Shown piece by piece: positions 10,737 to 22,316 of a stretch of DNA of 64,000 nt. This stretch comes from Hermodice carunculata (Eukaryota > Annelida > Polychaeta > Eunicida > Amphinomidae). The stretch is from positions 35,507,533 to 35,571,532 of the forward strand of contig OZ026627.1 in NCBI GenBank assembly GCA_964020975.1. Reading direction: 5' to 3'. The number at the start of each line of letters is the position of its first letter. Within the stretch, counting starts at the first letter, position 1. The notes under the pieces are model-generated. The model did not search any database. It saw only the letters and a list, made by a program, of their open reading frames with translations, and was not told where the DNA came from. The position numbers were made by a program, and so were the translations under genes.

Positions 10737-13537
10737 AAGACTGGTGGCTTCGATAATTTCTCTTAATTTACAGATATGAGATGTTTCATGCTAAGTTATC
10801 CAAATATGTGATTAACTGAAACACGGTGAATTGGCGATCGCTTTAGGAGACAGATAATTAAAACTCTCAGTATTGAATGCTGTTTCATCATGTGATGTGT
10901 CCTTTCAAATGGTGACTCATTGGTGCCAACTTAATGTTATGTTTTGTCTCGTAATTACGAGATCATTACGAGATAACTATCTTGGTGGCACAATGGGTAC
11001 AATGTAAAGTTTCCGCTGGACCAAAGTCTAGCCACTTTGGCGCCGTGACACGACCTGTACAATTAGTGTATACATGGAAATACCAAGATTTTCAGAGCCA
11101 AACAAAGAAATCATCGAGTCATTTATTGGTGGCCTGTATTTGTCATATGGGAGGACCACACAATATACCACTGCAAAATCACTGAATGTTCAATTTCAAT
11201 CGTAAAATGGATTCTATCAAAGGCACGTTTAGTGCTCTTTGTAATTGTTTCATTTACTCTACTATCATGCACTTGAATAATTGTATGCCGGCTGTGCGTA
11301 CAGGTGGCTTAATATTTGCTTTAAAGAGTTTCAAATTTAGAAGCTGTTAATACGTGGGAGTCAAGCTGTTGGAACTGTTGAGCGCCAGCGTTAAATAAAG
11401 TGTTCTCAATCCTACATCAGTTTGTTGAAACTGTATGCATGATATTACTGTTTCATCGACAAATGGTCCACGCCTTGACATTTTTGTTAATGGAACAAAT
11501 CCAAAGTAACCGTTTTAATTTGTTATCGGAGGTAGCACTGTTTCTGGCTCAGATGCCTTGTCACCCAACTGAGCTTTTAGGACAGTCAATCGTCCTTCCT
11601 CAGTCCACGATTCACATTTTTTGACTTGTCCTAAACTGCTAGTTCCACGTAAAACTTAATGCTCTTGTTTGTTTGTTTGTTTGTTTGTTTTTTCATTGAT
11701 TTGTCCCCTAAAAATCATACACATCTCCTCAAGTACGCAACCAATTGCTTCGACACTCCTGGGGACCCATAGACCTTAATTTGTTCAACAGGTGATGCTG
11801 TGCTTTTTCCACTTTCAGCTTATCTTATGCGCAACCGCACGTTGTCCGTCAGTCCAACCGTCTGTCTTCTGTCAACAACTGCATTTTCAACTTCTCAAAA
11901 ACTATTATATTATGTGGATTCACTTTAAACTTGGTGGAGAAGTGTGTTGAATGGATCTCTGGAAGTTTGCTGTAATTGTTCAGTTTGTTCCATTTTTTAA
12001 AGCCAAATCTGAAAACATCTTGTCCGTAACCGCTTGGCGAACTATTTACAGACTGCATTTAACAATTCCTGGGTAATCGTACACCTTAATGTGTTCACCG
12101 CGTGGTGCTGCGATAGAAAAAAAAATAATAATGGCTTTTTGGTTTTGTTTTGATACTGTTGATTTCTTCTCCAAAAACGTCACTCAGATTATGCTAAAAC
12201 TTAGTGGAAATGTTTCTTGTGGTAGAGGTCAAACAAATTTATTGACAAGGTGCCGTGAATGTCCTCTCTGATCTTTAATAAATTGTAATTAAAGTACTTA
12301 CAGGTTAATGTATACATTATTAATGAGCATGTCAGTCGGGGGGGGGGGGGCAGTGGTAATCACACTTTCGACTTCCTATCAAAACAGTTACCCAGATTCA
12401 CTTCAAACTTGATGGGAATGTCCGTTCAGATTTTTGGAGTTGTGATTTTTATATTTTTATGATTTTTTAAGCGGGGGGGGGGAGGGAGGGTCGAGGGATA
12501 TTAAGAAAACCTGCTTCTCCCGAACCACTCGGCCAATTGCTTCAAAATTGCATTTATTCATCCTGTATTTTACAATTTTTGTGGGTTTTACTATTTGCAA
12601 CTCCCTCAAAGCCTTCGTGCCGATTGTTAAGAAACGTGGTGGGAATGTACCTTATTGAAGTTGCAAATTGATTCACTGGGTAGCAATGTGGTAGATCTCG
12701 AACTTGCAAGAGTTGCTGCCACGGATAACTCACGAATGATCACGAGCGCGATAGTGGAGAGATAAAGAAATTTTCCGACCGTGACCTATCTCACTTCTCA
12801 AGGGTCACCCTCGTGCTTTCCCGTGACTTTATACCGCAAGCGGTTCGGAGGTGTATCCTGAAGCAAGAGCGACACGTAATCGTCCCGCCTTTATTTCAAA
12901 TAGGGGAAAAAGAAGTACAAGAACGTAGAAATTGTTGTTCAACTCTCACTGAAAAACTGTTCATACTTCAAAAATATGTTTGAATGTGTTCTTCGGAAGG
13001 AAAATCATACATGCACCGTGTAACTCAAGAAGAAAGTCAAAGTGAAGTATAAGTTTCGTGGATATGCTAAACGAGTAAAATGAGTTTAAGATCCGAGGAG
13101 AACGTGACACAAATAAATCGATGCCGTTCTTTCACGGGCAGGATCATTGTGGCCAGTCGTGGCACGTATCGTAATTCCCTTATAGAAAAGAAACCACAGG
13201 GACTTCACGTCCGATATGACTCGTTATAAACGGGAAGTAAACACAATTGGAAAATTTTGTTACTTGAACAGTCCGGATGCAAAAGTTAAAATTACCAGTT
13301 TTTGTGTAAGATTGAATTGTATGATTTTTTAGTCTCAACAAAACATCATTTATACTCACCGCTATATATAAGCATTGCCTTTGTGAAAGACATGTAGATC
13401 GCTCCTTGTAGTGTTCTAATACATTACGCTTTCTTCCATTTACGCTAGGTTTTATATGACTGCGTGTTACACTTTAGCACAAAACCTGTATTTTTGTCAT
13501 TTCTGTGACCAGTATGTTGCTTTGAAACTGGAGAAAG
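10737..13537. other. Gene-poor stretch with diverged repeats and homopolymer tracts
   Basis: No supported gene. From about 11700 to 12670 there are old, diverged repeat units with recurring phrases: a warning-like ACCCATAGACCTTAATTTGTTCA, CAGGTGATGCTG/GCGTGGTGCTG, and AAACTTGGTGG/AAACTTGATGG followed by GAATGT. The same vocabulary appears around 37975-39540, so this is probably one ancient repeat family. A (GTTT)n run lies near 11666-11697 and G-runs at about 12338-12349 and 12472-12482. The stretch around 12700-12900 is richer in CG but has no open frame. Confidence 0.5.
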
Positions 13538-13569
13538 AAAGGGTGCCAGCGAAACGCTGACACCCTTTT
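13538..13569. repeat. Short perfect-looking hairpin
   Basis: AAAGGGTGCCAGCG pairs with CGCTGACACCCTTT around a three-base AAA loop with one mismatch, and a T-run follows. It looks like an intrinsic terminator, but in an animal genome that meaning does not apply. Confidence 0.6.
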
Positions 13570-13674
13570 TTCTCACAAATTATTTAGTTGACTAGTTTAC
13601 TGCCAACTGCGACTTACGTCCAACTACTAAAGACCACGGCAACTACTCTGAATGATCAAAAAATTATTAGACTC

Positions 13675-13820
13675 AAATTCCTTGTGGAAAGACCTTTCAT
13701 TCAATTTTAAATGCCGACATGCTTATATTTCCAGAAAAATTGTCCGGATCAACAGCTTTCCTCGAGATGCTTTGGAAGCAGCGCGTCAATGAGCGTCGAG
13801 GAGAAGCTGTTGATTCAGTC
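13675..13820 (-). repeat. Palindromic GTCAACAGCTT family, copy A
   Basis: The right part (13748-13814) is an inverted repeat: TCAACAGCTTTCCTCGA on the left and TCGAGGAGAAGCTGTTGA on the right around a CGCG-containing loop. The left part, read on the minus strand, gives GGAAATATAAGCATGTCGG, then TTGAATGAAAGGTCT and AGGAATTTGAGTC. The same series follows the palindromes at 43739 and 49735. Non-coding. Confidence 0.75.
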
Positions 13821-14310
13821 CACAATTAAGAAAAGAAAACTAAAAAGAAAATACCACTAATTTAAAGTTGAAAAGTTCCAAATTTCTTGTACGTATGTAA
13901 AGTATATGCGCGAGAAAGAGTCACTCAAATTCATTGATCGAAAACTGGGCACGTGACGACGGGCTTTCATTCATTTCCCATAGCGTCATGGGTCATTGGC
14001 GACCAGAGGCTTGGTCAATGCGAAGGCCCGCATCATTCATGTATTCAGGTTGTATTTGAGATCTCTCATACACGTGACGACTGAGGGCTGCTGTACTCAT
14101 GCCACTTTCGTAAACTCTGTGTATCATTCGTATATTTTCAAAATTTATACCATGGTAAGTGCAATTACTCAATTTGAGTTGCAAGTTGCTATATTTCTAT
14201 AGTTATTTGATGATTAAAATCTTGCTTGAACAGCTTTATTTATCTGCTGAATATATTGCTGAAGAGAGGCCGGGTTGCTTGCGTACCACTGGATATTGAA
14301 CTCAATGTGA

Positions 14311-14358
14311 CCACAGTCAGCATCAAATAATTACGTGACACATTTACATGCTACTCGT
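14311..14358. repeat. Dispersed repeat pair member
   Basis: CCACAGTCAGCATCAAATAA followed by TTACGTGACACATTTACATG recurs almost unchanged at about 28602-28650. Flanks diverge on both sides, so this is a short relic of a dispersed family. Confidence 0.65.
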
Positions 14359-16540
14359 AGATTGTTTGTTTACTCTTTTATATACTTTTTATAAATGTTA
14401 TTTTAATTCATTCAATTTTCATCACATGTATTCTGTTTTTGCGCCCCATCATTGAGGAAATAGATATGGATAAATGTTTCTTACAATGTCTATTTTTTCG
14501 ATCAGATAGTGATATGATAGGTCATTATTGTCCTCTGTCCCTTTACTTTGGTCATGAAAATCTTTACTAACTAACTTAATTGATTATTCTCAGGTTTAGT
14601 TGAGCCTTGAAAGTGACACAGGGTGATGTGCAATATAATTTACATTTTCCGCCCAAAGGTGGCACTTTTTCAGACATTGTTGGATAAATACGAAACTTGG
14701 AACTTGGTATGTTATACTTCTGTGTCAGTTACCACAGGTGATTGATTGATTGGCCAATTGATTGATTTAGAGGGTTCTTTTACGCATTCCTATATTTTTT
14801 TATTAATTTTGTTTTGTTTTTCTCTCTCTCATTTTTCTTACTGCCGATCATCAGCAGACAAATATTTCATGTAAATTCACCAACCACGTGCATTTTTGGC
14901 TTGGTTGATTCAGTAACCTTTTAGTGCAAAAACAAAATTTCTTGCGCACTCATGCAGCGTATCTGAACTTAACTTTATATAAATGAAATTTAGTACCATT
15001 CCAGGACCTGAAAGTCCCACATTTTCATGTAAGTACGCCATAGTAGCTATGGCATAATGATACAATTACAGAAATAGAAGCTTGACCAAGTTAATATACG
15101 TACAGCCGTACAGCGTTACGAAGTCGTGTACCCAAACCGCAATTAATACCAAAATATATTGCAAGACCGAGGATTGAAGTGCAGTCAAGATAGACAGGAT
15201 TTTTCTCTCCCGGGGAAAGCAGAGTGTTAATATAATTGAGTTGTGCCTCCAAACTATAACAAGTTCGAAGACATGCAGCCTGCATGTCATCTCCGTCCGA
15301 CGTCAAATAAACGATTCACAGGCTTCCTCCCTCGGAATTTATGCCTGTGTTGTAAAGAAGAAAAAAAGCTAAGAAAATAAACAATTCCACCGATAAGTTT
15401 GTTTGTTTGCTTGTATTATATGGCAACAGGAAGTGTAGAATAGCGCTTAATTTTTTTCGTGTACTATTGCGAGTGTAGGCCTGTGCGCGTTTCTGTTTGT
15501 GTTAAAGCATTGTATTTGGCATTTTTTTTAGCCAAGAATCTCTTTTTCAGCTGAATGAAATGTTCATAGTTTGACATAGCTATTTCTAACCCGATGTCTT
15601 TACTCCTACAACCATCGCATGCACCACAAAATTGGATTGATCCGGATCCTGGCAACATTTTAAAGTAATATTACAGTTGCATTACTAGCTGTGGACATGG
15701 TTTGACATACCATACACAATAAATATGAATGCAACTCAGATAAAAGAGCAATTTTATACCCATTGCAACCAGGGATTTAATAGATTCGTTAAGAATCTCC
15801 TGATTAATGATTGTGAGGAAGTATGTGATATTCCAAACAGTTATATTTGTTCACGCGAACAAACTGTCGCTTGATTTTCAATTTTATGCGACCAGATTAT
15901 ATTTACCAGATTAAGATTTTTATATTTTATTTATGCGAATCATTGTTCATTGAAATCATGGAACTGTGACTAACGTTGATGTGGTAAATGTATGTGTACA
16001 CAGATCAACATTGCAAAATACTCCTGTAAAATGTATTGCTTTGAGTGCAAAACTGAAAAGCCTACGGAAGTTCACTGAAGTCTAAAGGATAAAATAAGAG
16101 AATTATTGCCAGATGTGTGTAATCCCAGTAAATTCCTTTTCATCTCACATTCACAATTTTCATTGGACTTTGCTGAAAAGTTACTCATCGAGACAATATA
16201 TCTAGTCCTGCCTCTTTTACCGCTGTGTGATCCAGCAGCTGGTTACTGCACTTAGACGGAGATCCACTATCCCACAGGCACCATATTCCACTGTGTAATC
16301 ACAGATTGGCTACCTCACAACCCCTCTACCCCCCCCCCCCCCCATGGAGAGCCACTATCCCACAAGCACCATAATCCCCTGTGTTCAGTCACTCAGACAC
16401 CCCCCTCCAGCCTGCAACCAGGGGGGCATTCCGTGATAATTGTTCTTTTCCATGCATGAAAAATAATAACTAGAAAAGTTGGGTGCCTTCAAAATGAGAA
16501 CAGTTTGAAATGCTACACTTTGCCATTGCTCAACATAAAC
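14359..16540. other. No supported gene
   Basis: AT-rich with poly-C near 16320-16344. The overlapping minus-strand frames at 15066-15306 and 15464-15658 are short and show no domain or exon structure. Confidence 0.4.
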
Positions 16541-16549
16541 TATATTTTG

Positions 16550-17060
16550 TGTATAACTCTAACTTCCATAAATTAGAATGCTACAACCTTGGTACTTGGC
16601 AGGCCATGTCACAAACTTATAAAGTTAAGTTTGAATGACACTACTATCTGTAATACTTTTGAAGTGATTTAAGACTTTAATTTTGTGCATTTGCATAAGT
16701 TAAATGAACTTAAAAGCCTGCAACTTTGGTGTATGGTTCATTGGATGCGGTTATGTCACATACCTACAAATATAAGTTGGAATGGCACCTCTATGTATAA
16801 CAGTTTTGAAGTTATTCAAAGATTTAAATTTCTTGTATTCGTCTTATTTGCATACATTAAAATTGAACAAATGTGGAGCATGGTCCACTGGATGCAGCTA
16901 TGTCACAAACCCATTAATTGAAGTTGGAATGGCACCTGTAGGCTTTATCTATAATCGTTTTAAAGCTATTCAAGATTTAAATTTTGGAATGCCCCTTATT
17001 AGCATTATGTCAAATTCTACAACTTTCATATAATGTCCATTATATTGGTGGGTTTCACAA
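16550..17060. repeat. Diverged tandem copies of a retroposon-like repeat family
   Basis: About three diverged units of roughly 150 bases share the order TTGGATGC(A/G)GNTATGTCAC, AAGTTGGAATGGCACCT, GTAT/ATAACAGTTTTGAAG, TTTAAATTT and TTTGCATA. Further copies lie at 17830-18147, 34670-34980 and 47345-47570. Some copies end in a CCAAGCCGGGTGACAAA-like segment and a GAAA-rich tail, which suggests a retroposed (SINE-like) origin for the units. Confidence 0.65.
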
Positions 17061-17176
17061 ACCCAAAAAAATTTTTGTGTCTTAAGTCAGACAGTCATCT
17101 TCCCTACTAGCTCTGTTACCGTGCCCAGCTAAAACATTGTAGCTTGCACGGTGTCTGAGAAAAGCTCTGGTCAAAT

Positions 17177-17185
17177 GATGTGTGA

Positions 17186-17268
<83 letters not shown>
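17177..17268. repeat. (TG)n(AG)n microsatellite
   Basis: A short TG run passes into about 70 bases of AG. The Ser/Leu and Arg/Glu dipeptide open frames over it are artefacts of the repeat. Confidence 0.95.
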
Positions 17269-17829
17269 CAGTATGTCTGGGTTGTCACCCAGACATAAAG
17301 AGGGAGGAGGGATAGGGAAGAGGGAGAGAGAGAGAGAGCCCAATAATCACCTTATTCAAATTTTATAGCAGAATAATTTATCACATGTAGGTCCCTGTTC
17401 AAGGTGATGCCTGTTTAGTAGACCCAGGGTACTTGACCACCGGACAGGCACCCTGAGCCACTAGCCACCTACAAAAATGGCCTGACAGTTTTCCAAGCAG
17501 GAAATTTTGTGACCAACCTACCTCCCATCTTCCTACACACACACACTGACACACATACCCCTGCCCAAACGTGCATGTCCAGTGATAAGGCAGACCCAAT
17601 CAGCAGTGAGCAGAACTGTTCTGTAGCCACACTGGACCCAAACATGGCGTTCCCTTAACAGGGTTTGCATGGTGATTATGAGCTTTTTTACACAAAAAGT
17701 ATTGAGTGATGATTGTTCCATTAAATACTTCAACATGTGCATCTGACTTGATATCATATATAATTCATGATTACAATGTATATTATTTTGTGTCAATGTA
17801 ACAATTCATTTTATATTTAACACAATGTA
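17269..17829. other. No supported gene
   Basis: A second, shorter AG-rich patch lies near 17320-17338. The rest is non-coding; the open frames at 17399-17599 and 17533-17796 (-) show no domain. Confidence 0.4.
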
Positions 17830-18087
17830 CCCCCTTTTCCCAATTAACATGACGCAAAAGGTTCAAACTTGCCATATTTAGTTGCACTTCTAGAAATTGT
17901 ATTCACTGTTCATTGACTGATGTCTCAAACCTACACGTGTAAGTTAGAACTTTGTGTTTATCTGCAACACTTTGGAAGCTATGGAGCTTTTAAAATTTGA
18001 ATTGCCCCTTATTTGCATAAATTTAAACATCATGACTATTCCAAGCCGGGTGACAAATGAGGTCGTAAAGAAGAAAGAAAGAAAGAT

Positions 18088-18146
<59 letters not shown>

Positions 18147-18147
18147 A
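17830..18147 (+). repeat. Retroposon-like repeat with (GAAA)n tail
   Basis: This unit of the 16550-17060 family includes CTATGGAGCTTTTAAAATTT and CCTTATTTGCATAAATTTAA. It ends in CCAAGCCGGGTGACAAATGA and then about 80 bases of GAAA repeats (18066-18147). A microsatellite tail directly after a conserved 3' end is typical of retroposed elements. Confidence 0.65.
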
Positions 18148-18639
18148 TTCGTGGAAAAGCAAACACAAAGAAAAATATATGGTGTGAAAGGCCGGTTGCA
18201 CATCCAACATTGTGTATTAAAGTGTTGCACTAAAATGGGGCTGGCGTGGGTGAAGGAGGGGCCAAGAAAACTCAAGTTTGGCTTATCAGCTCTACCCTGA
18301 TGATGGTTTAAGTAATGTATAAGTGTCAAAATGATGTTCATTTATCTATCCTTTCATAAAGGAGTGGGAGTTACATGGAACTTCAAAGCGGTAGCTTAGG
18401 AGTCATGGGTAAAAACAGTATTAAAATAATTGTTTGTGCAAATGTATACAGAGTAATTGCAAGAATACAATGCTTCACTGGGTGCAAAACTAATAAGCAA
18501 GGGCAAGAACAGGCTGTTCAAATACTGTCTACAAGACTGTAGTGCAGTGAATGTAGGGCTACCAATCACCTTACATTGCAGTGTGTGACTTAATACCTTT
18601 AAAACCCCTGTACACATAGCTACATGACACAATACCTCA

Positions 18640-19250
18640 TTCAAATTTTATAACCACAGCAACAACAGTAGCATGCACACCTCTTGCCCTCCCCAATGTG
18701 TGTATTTAGTTGTGTATTGTGGTGAATACACACTTTACAACTAATTCTGACCTGGTCATGCCTGAATGATAAACTGACATATCGTTTATCTGTTACAATG
18801 TGGTCCACTTGAGCCTGTCTAGATTGCATTTATCTGCACAGCAATACCATGCATTGACAGTTCCCAAGGGCATTTCCGTAAACTTCAATACTTCATCTTT
18901 TCTATTGGCCAGTGCCTCCTGTGGCTTCCTGTACTGGAGAATGCCATGTTTACTGTATGCCAGCATAGTTCAAAGGATATGATTCAAGCCATTCAAATTA
19001 TGGAACGACAGCTACAAAAGCGGCACGTTCATTCAAGGTTTCTGTCATATTCAAAGTAATGAGAAGACACACCTCTAGCCCTCCAAAATGTTTGTGTATT
19101 CAGTTGTGTATAGGGGTGAATACAAACTTTATACCTAATTCTGACCTTTCCTACTTCAAGTCTCCTGCCCCTTGTCATGAGTTGATAGTTTTTTGTGAAG
19201 TGGTAATACACAACAGTGACTCCAGTGAGTACAGGTCATGTGTGCACTAG
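18640..19250. repeat. GTGTATT repeat family, left pair
   Basis: Two related units, near 18660-18770 and 19065-19170, share CACCTC(T)..GCCCTCC, GTGTATT.AGTTGTGTAT, GTGAATACA and CTAATTCTGACCT. Two further diverged units lie at about 24725-24820 and 25030-25125, on the other side of LINE C. The OTU exon therefore lies inside a cluster of this family. Confidence 0.6.
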
Positions 19251-19639
19251 TCTCCCAAGAGTCTAAGGGTCAGTCACCTGTGCACATTTCTTTGTCTGTG
19301 ACTGCACTTCTACAGACTTGATTACTCAACCTTGACAGGGTTAGAAATTAATTTTTTGGGAAAGGTGTCCATTTGCAACTTGGACCTTAAAAACAGGTTG
19401 GCCCAGAGGTACTCCAGTTGACCATCATGGACAACTTTTTCTTTTTCTTTCTTTTTTTTTTAAATTCACCCAAGTCATTAATTACCGCTGTATGTTCCAT
19501 TTTAAGTTACCTTGTTGCGTTATATACTATATCCTGTACAAAAATGCATCAAACCAACAAGGTACACACCTGGTAATTTCTAGTAAATTAATTATCTTAT
19601 TATTTTGCTTGGCTCAGTGCGTGGTGGATATAAATTTAA

Positions 19640-19745
19640 GTCCAGAAAATTTGGTGCTCCTCGCTACAGCAGTTTAAAAGTTATTTAGGTGCAAATTACA
19701 ATGGAAAATAATGGAAATACACAGCCGTAGCCCACCTGCCTACAG
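19640..19745 (+). repeat. Inverted partner of 24835-24960
   Basis: The phrases ATTTAGGTGCAAATTA, ATGGAAATACACAGCC and CCACCTGCC occur here in order. They recur in inverted orientation at 24835-24960 as GGCAGGTGGTTCTAGGGCTG, TGTGTATTTCCATTG and TAATTTGCACCTAAA. The two arms flank the OTU exon and LINE C. Confidence 0.65.
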
Positions 19746-20054
19746 AGCCCTCCCTTGAGACCCTCTTTGAACCAATTGCTCTTGACCTCAGCTATTCCTC
19801 TACTGAAGTTGCTTTTTCATTTTTGTCTGCAGTTTCTCAGAATCTAATTTTTATGACTTCTTAACTTAATCTTTAAGAAAATAAGTACCTTGTAGAATTT
19901 TTACCCTCCAACCATACAAAATGTCAAATGACTTAAAACACAAAGACAGTTGAACACAGCAGGGGGGCACAGCAGGAATCAAGAGAAAAGAAATTGGACA
20001 TTGTGAACAAGTAAAAGTTGATGTATGTTTATTTCACTTCGTTTCGTTTTCTAG

Positions 20055-21118
20055 ATTGCAGGGAAAAGACCATCAGCAGAAGCAGAACATCTTATGCTGA
20101 AAGCATACTATACAGAGCCAGTCCAAACAGAAAACACCAATCTATACTCAATTCAGGATTATGTATCTGTAAGTGTCTTGAAGAATTATCAACGAACCCT
20201 CCTCAAGAAGATATCACCCCGCAGTGTGAATGGAGATGGGAATTGCTTGTTCAGAGCAGTTTCACTAGGACTTTATGGATCTGAAGAGCATCATTTGCTC
20301 ATTCGCTTGAAAACTGCTATTGAGATATCTTTACACCGCAGTTCATATTACATTCATGATCAGAACTTTGCAGATATCATCAATGATGTATATATTGTAC
20401 AAGCTCCGTACAGGTCCTTCAAACGTGCAGTGATCACTCCCGGCAGATGGTCTGACATGATGACCATTTTTGCAATTAGTGCTGCAATGGGTGTGGTATT
20501 ACAGTCCTATTTTCCTCCGGTTGATGAGCTTGGACTGGGGACCTCGCCATATACCAGGAAGGATGTTGGACGGGGAGTTAGATGGGGCATATCCCAAGCC
20601 GTGAAAGTGATGTGGACCCAAACCAATCCGGTACAGGATGGAGATAGGTTTGAAGCTAACCATTTTGTGCTGTTACAAAATAGACATTCCACAGAAATGC
20701 AAATGATTGACTTGTCAGGATCCACACCTGTGGGCAGAGAAGACATTGTGGATTTGACATTAAATGCATCCACATCTGGAGGTACAGGATATATACTGGA
20801 CAAAGCAGATATATCCACAGCTGACGGTAAAGAAGACACCATCGATCCAGTAACTACTGCAACCACACCTGGAAATAGAGAAAATGTGGAACTATTAACA
20901 AATACATTCAGACCTGCCTGTGAAAATGATGTTGTGGACTTGGCCGCAAATTTTTCCCCTCATCTTGGAAACATGACCATGCATGGTACTGAATATGACA
21001 GCCGACTTGACCAAAGATGGGGGGATCCATCACCGAATTCCCCTATTCAAGATGGAAACTCTTCCCTTGACAATGTGGATAGTGTTGACCAGTCACCAAG
21101 CAAGTGTCAAAATGAGAG
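20055..21118 (+). CDS. OTU-like (vertnin-type) protease-domain exon of a MULE transposon gene
   Basis: The frame is open from a splice acceptor (TTTTCTAG, ending 20054) to a donor (GAGAG|GTATGT, after 21118), giving 354 codons plus two bases, a phase-2 intron. From the ATG at 20094, residues 45-56 carry VNGDGNCLFRAV, the Asp-Gly-Asn-Cys motif of OTU cysteine proteases (Cys at residue 51), and residues 188-193 carry ANHFVL, matching the OTU catalytic His. The spacing and surrounding sequence (GRWSDMMTIFAIS, SQAVKVMW) resemble the OTU-like domain of vertnin-type proteins as I remember them. OTU domains usually remove ubiquitin; activity here is an inference from intact residues. Residues after about 200 are a Ser/Thr/Asp-rich low-complexity linker. 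The downstream transposase exon (25428) has a matching phase. The true start probably lies in an upstream exon. Confidence 0.8.
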
Positions 21119-21739
21119 GTATGTACTGTCCATGTTGTGAATGAGTCTTGTGTGTACATATCATTATTTTTTTAATTTGGGGATCTATAAAATATCCCCT
21201 CTATATGTAGTGTTGATGGTGGCTATATTTTTCTGTGTAAGAAAAAATGTCTTTCAGTGAGTTTAGTTACACATGTTAATGCTTGAAGCATGTGATCATA
21301 TGTGCAAAGAAAGAAAAAAAAATATTTTGGGTAAATACATGCAATAAGATCTCTTCATGCTAACCAGTTATACAGATACATGTTTTTATCGATGAAGAAA
21401 TTGTAGTAAAATTGCATGTGTCATTGTAAGCATACCTATTTCAAAACAGGATTGCCCAGTAGCAACTGATAAATAACATGCTGCATAGTTAATTTATTTT
21501 AGCTCATCTCATTATCTGATTTTAGTCTCGACTGGCACAAGCCATGTCCTAGAATTTTGATAGCTAATCATCATAAACTTCTGTATCAAAGAGTGACTTG
21601 TGCTTTGCTTAAATCGCCATCAAAGAGAATTGTGTTTATTAAGGATTTACAAAGGACCAAATGATGATCAGATCAACGATGTCTTGGGGGTTATGAATAA
21701 TGTGTATGTGTTACCACTAACTTGATATAAAGAGCCTAT

Positions 21740-21835
21740 CTGGACAAATAAAGCTAGTCCCTCTTTAGAAAGACCACCGTAGGGCATATTCAAAGTGGTC
21801 ACATAACACAGGTAGTTTTTTAAAAGAGACTTGAT
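21740..21835. repeat. GTGGTC-family dispersed repeat, partial copy
   Basis: Contains GTCCCTCTTTAGAAAGACCA, GGGCATATTCAAAGTGGTCA and a GGTAG..AGAGAC series, shared in order with 36483-36655. Confidence 0.6.
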
Positions 21836-21837
21836 TC

Positions 21838-21976
21838 TTGGTATAATTATAAGGACACAAATTTTCATGGGAAAAAGTCCATTTTCCTTGGCTTTGATCC
21901 ATTTATTTGACTTTTTCAATTATCCAACACGTTGCACAGGGAACAATTTTGGTGTCATTATAATGAGGTTTCAATG
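21838..21976. repeat. CAGTGAAAACC MITE, partial copy
   Basis: The right end GTGTCATTATAATGAGGTTT and the internal ACACGTTGCACAGGGAACA match the series in copies at 9459 and 41544. The left inverted end is missing or too diverged to see. A GTGGTCCCT repeat abuts it immediately on the right. Confidence 0.55.
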
Positions 21977-22160
21977 TACAGTGGTCCCTGTCTCGAGAGA
22001 CATCCCCTGGCGCAAGTCAGATTGTGATCCCTCAAAGAGGTGGTCATTCATTAGCAGTATGATAACATGGAAAAGATAGCACAGTGTTCTGAGATAGCAT
22101 TCTTTAAAAGATATGCGGTCACTCATTGGAGGGGTGACAAGTACCACTATATACATGTAT
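21977..22160. repeat. GTGGTC-family dispersed repeat
   Basis: Begins ACAGTGGTCCCTGTCTCGAG and ends AGTACCACTATATACATGTA. Shares TAACATGGAAAAGAT and the CTCATTGGAG phrase with 36483-36655. Confidence 0.65.
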
Positions 22161-22316
22161 GATTTTTTTAAAAATTTCCATGGCTCAGCATGAAAAGGAG
22201 GCCCGGTGTCAAAGGAAAAGCAAGGAAAGCCTTGTTTACATCAACACCACTGCACAAGTCAGCATGTAGTCGAACAAAGGATGATCTTAATGTGCAGGTA
22301 ACTGGCTGGCATTGTG

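Noticed and set aside
13538-13575. Hairpin plus T-run resembling a rho-independent terminator
   Set aside because: The window is animal nuclear DNA with spliced genes, so bacterial termination does not apply.
17082-17368. Ser-Leu and Arg-Glu dipeptide proteins
   Set aside because: Translation of an (AG)n microsatellite in several frames.
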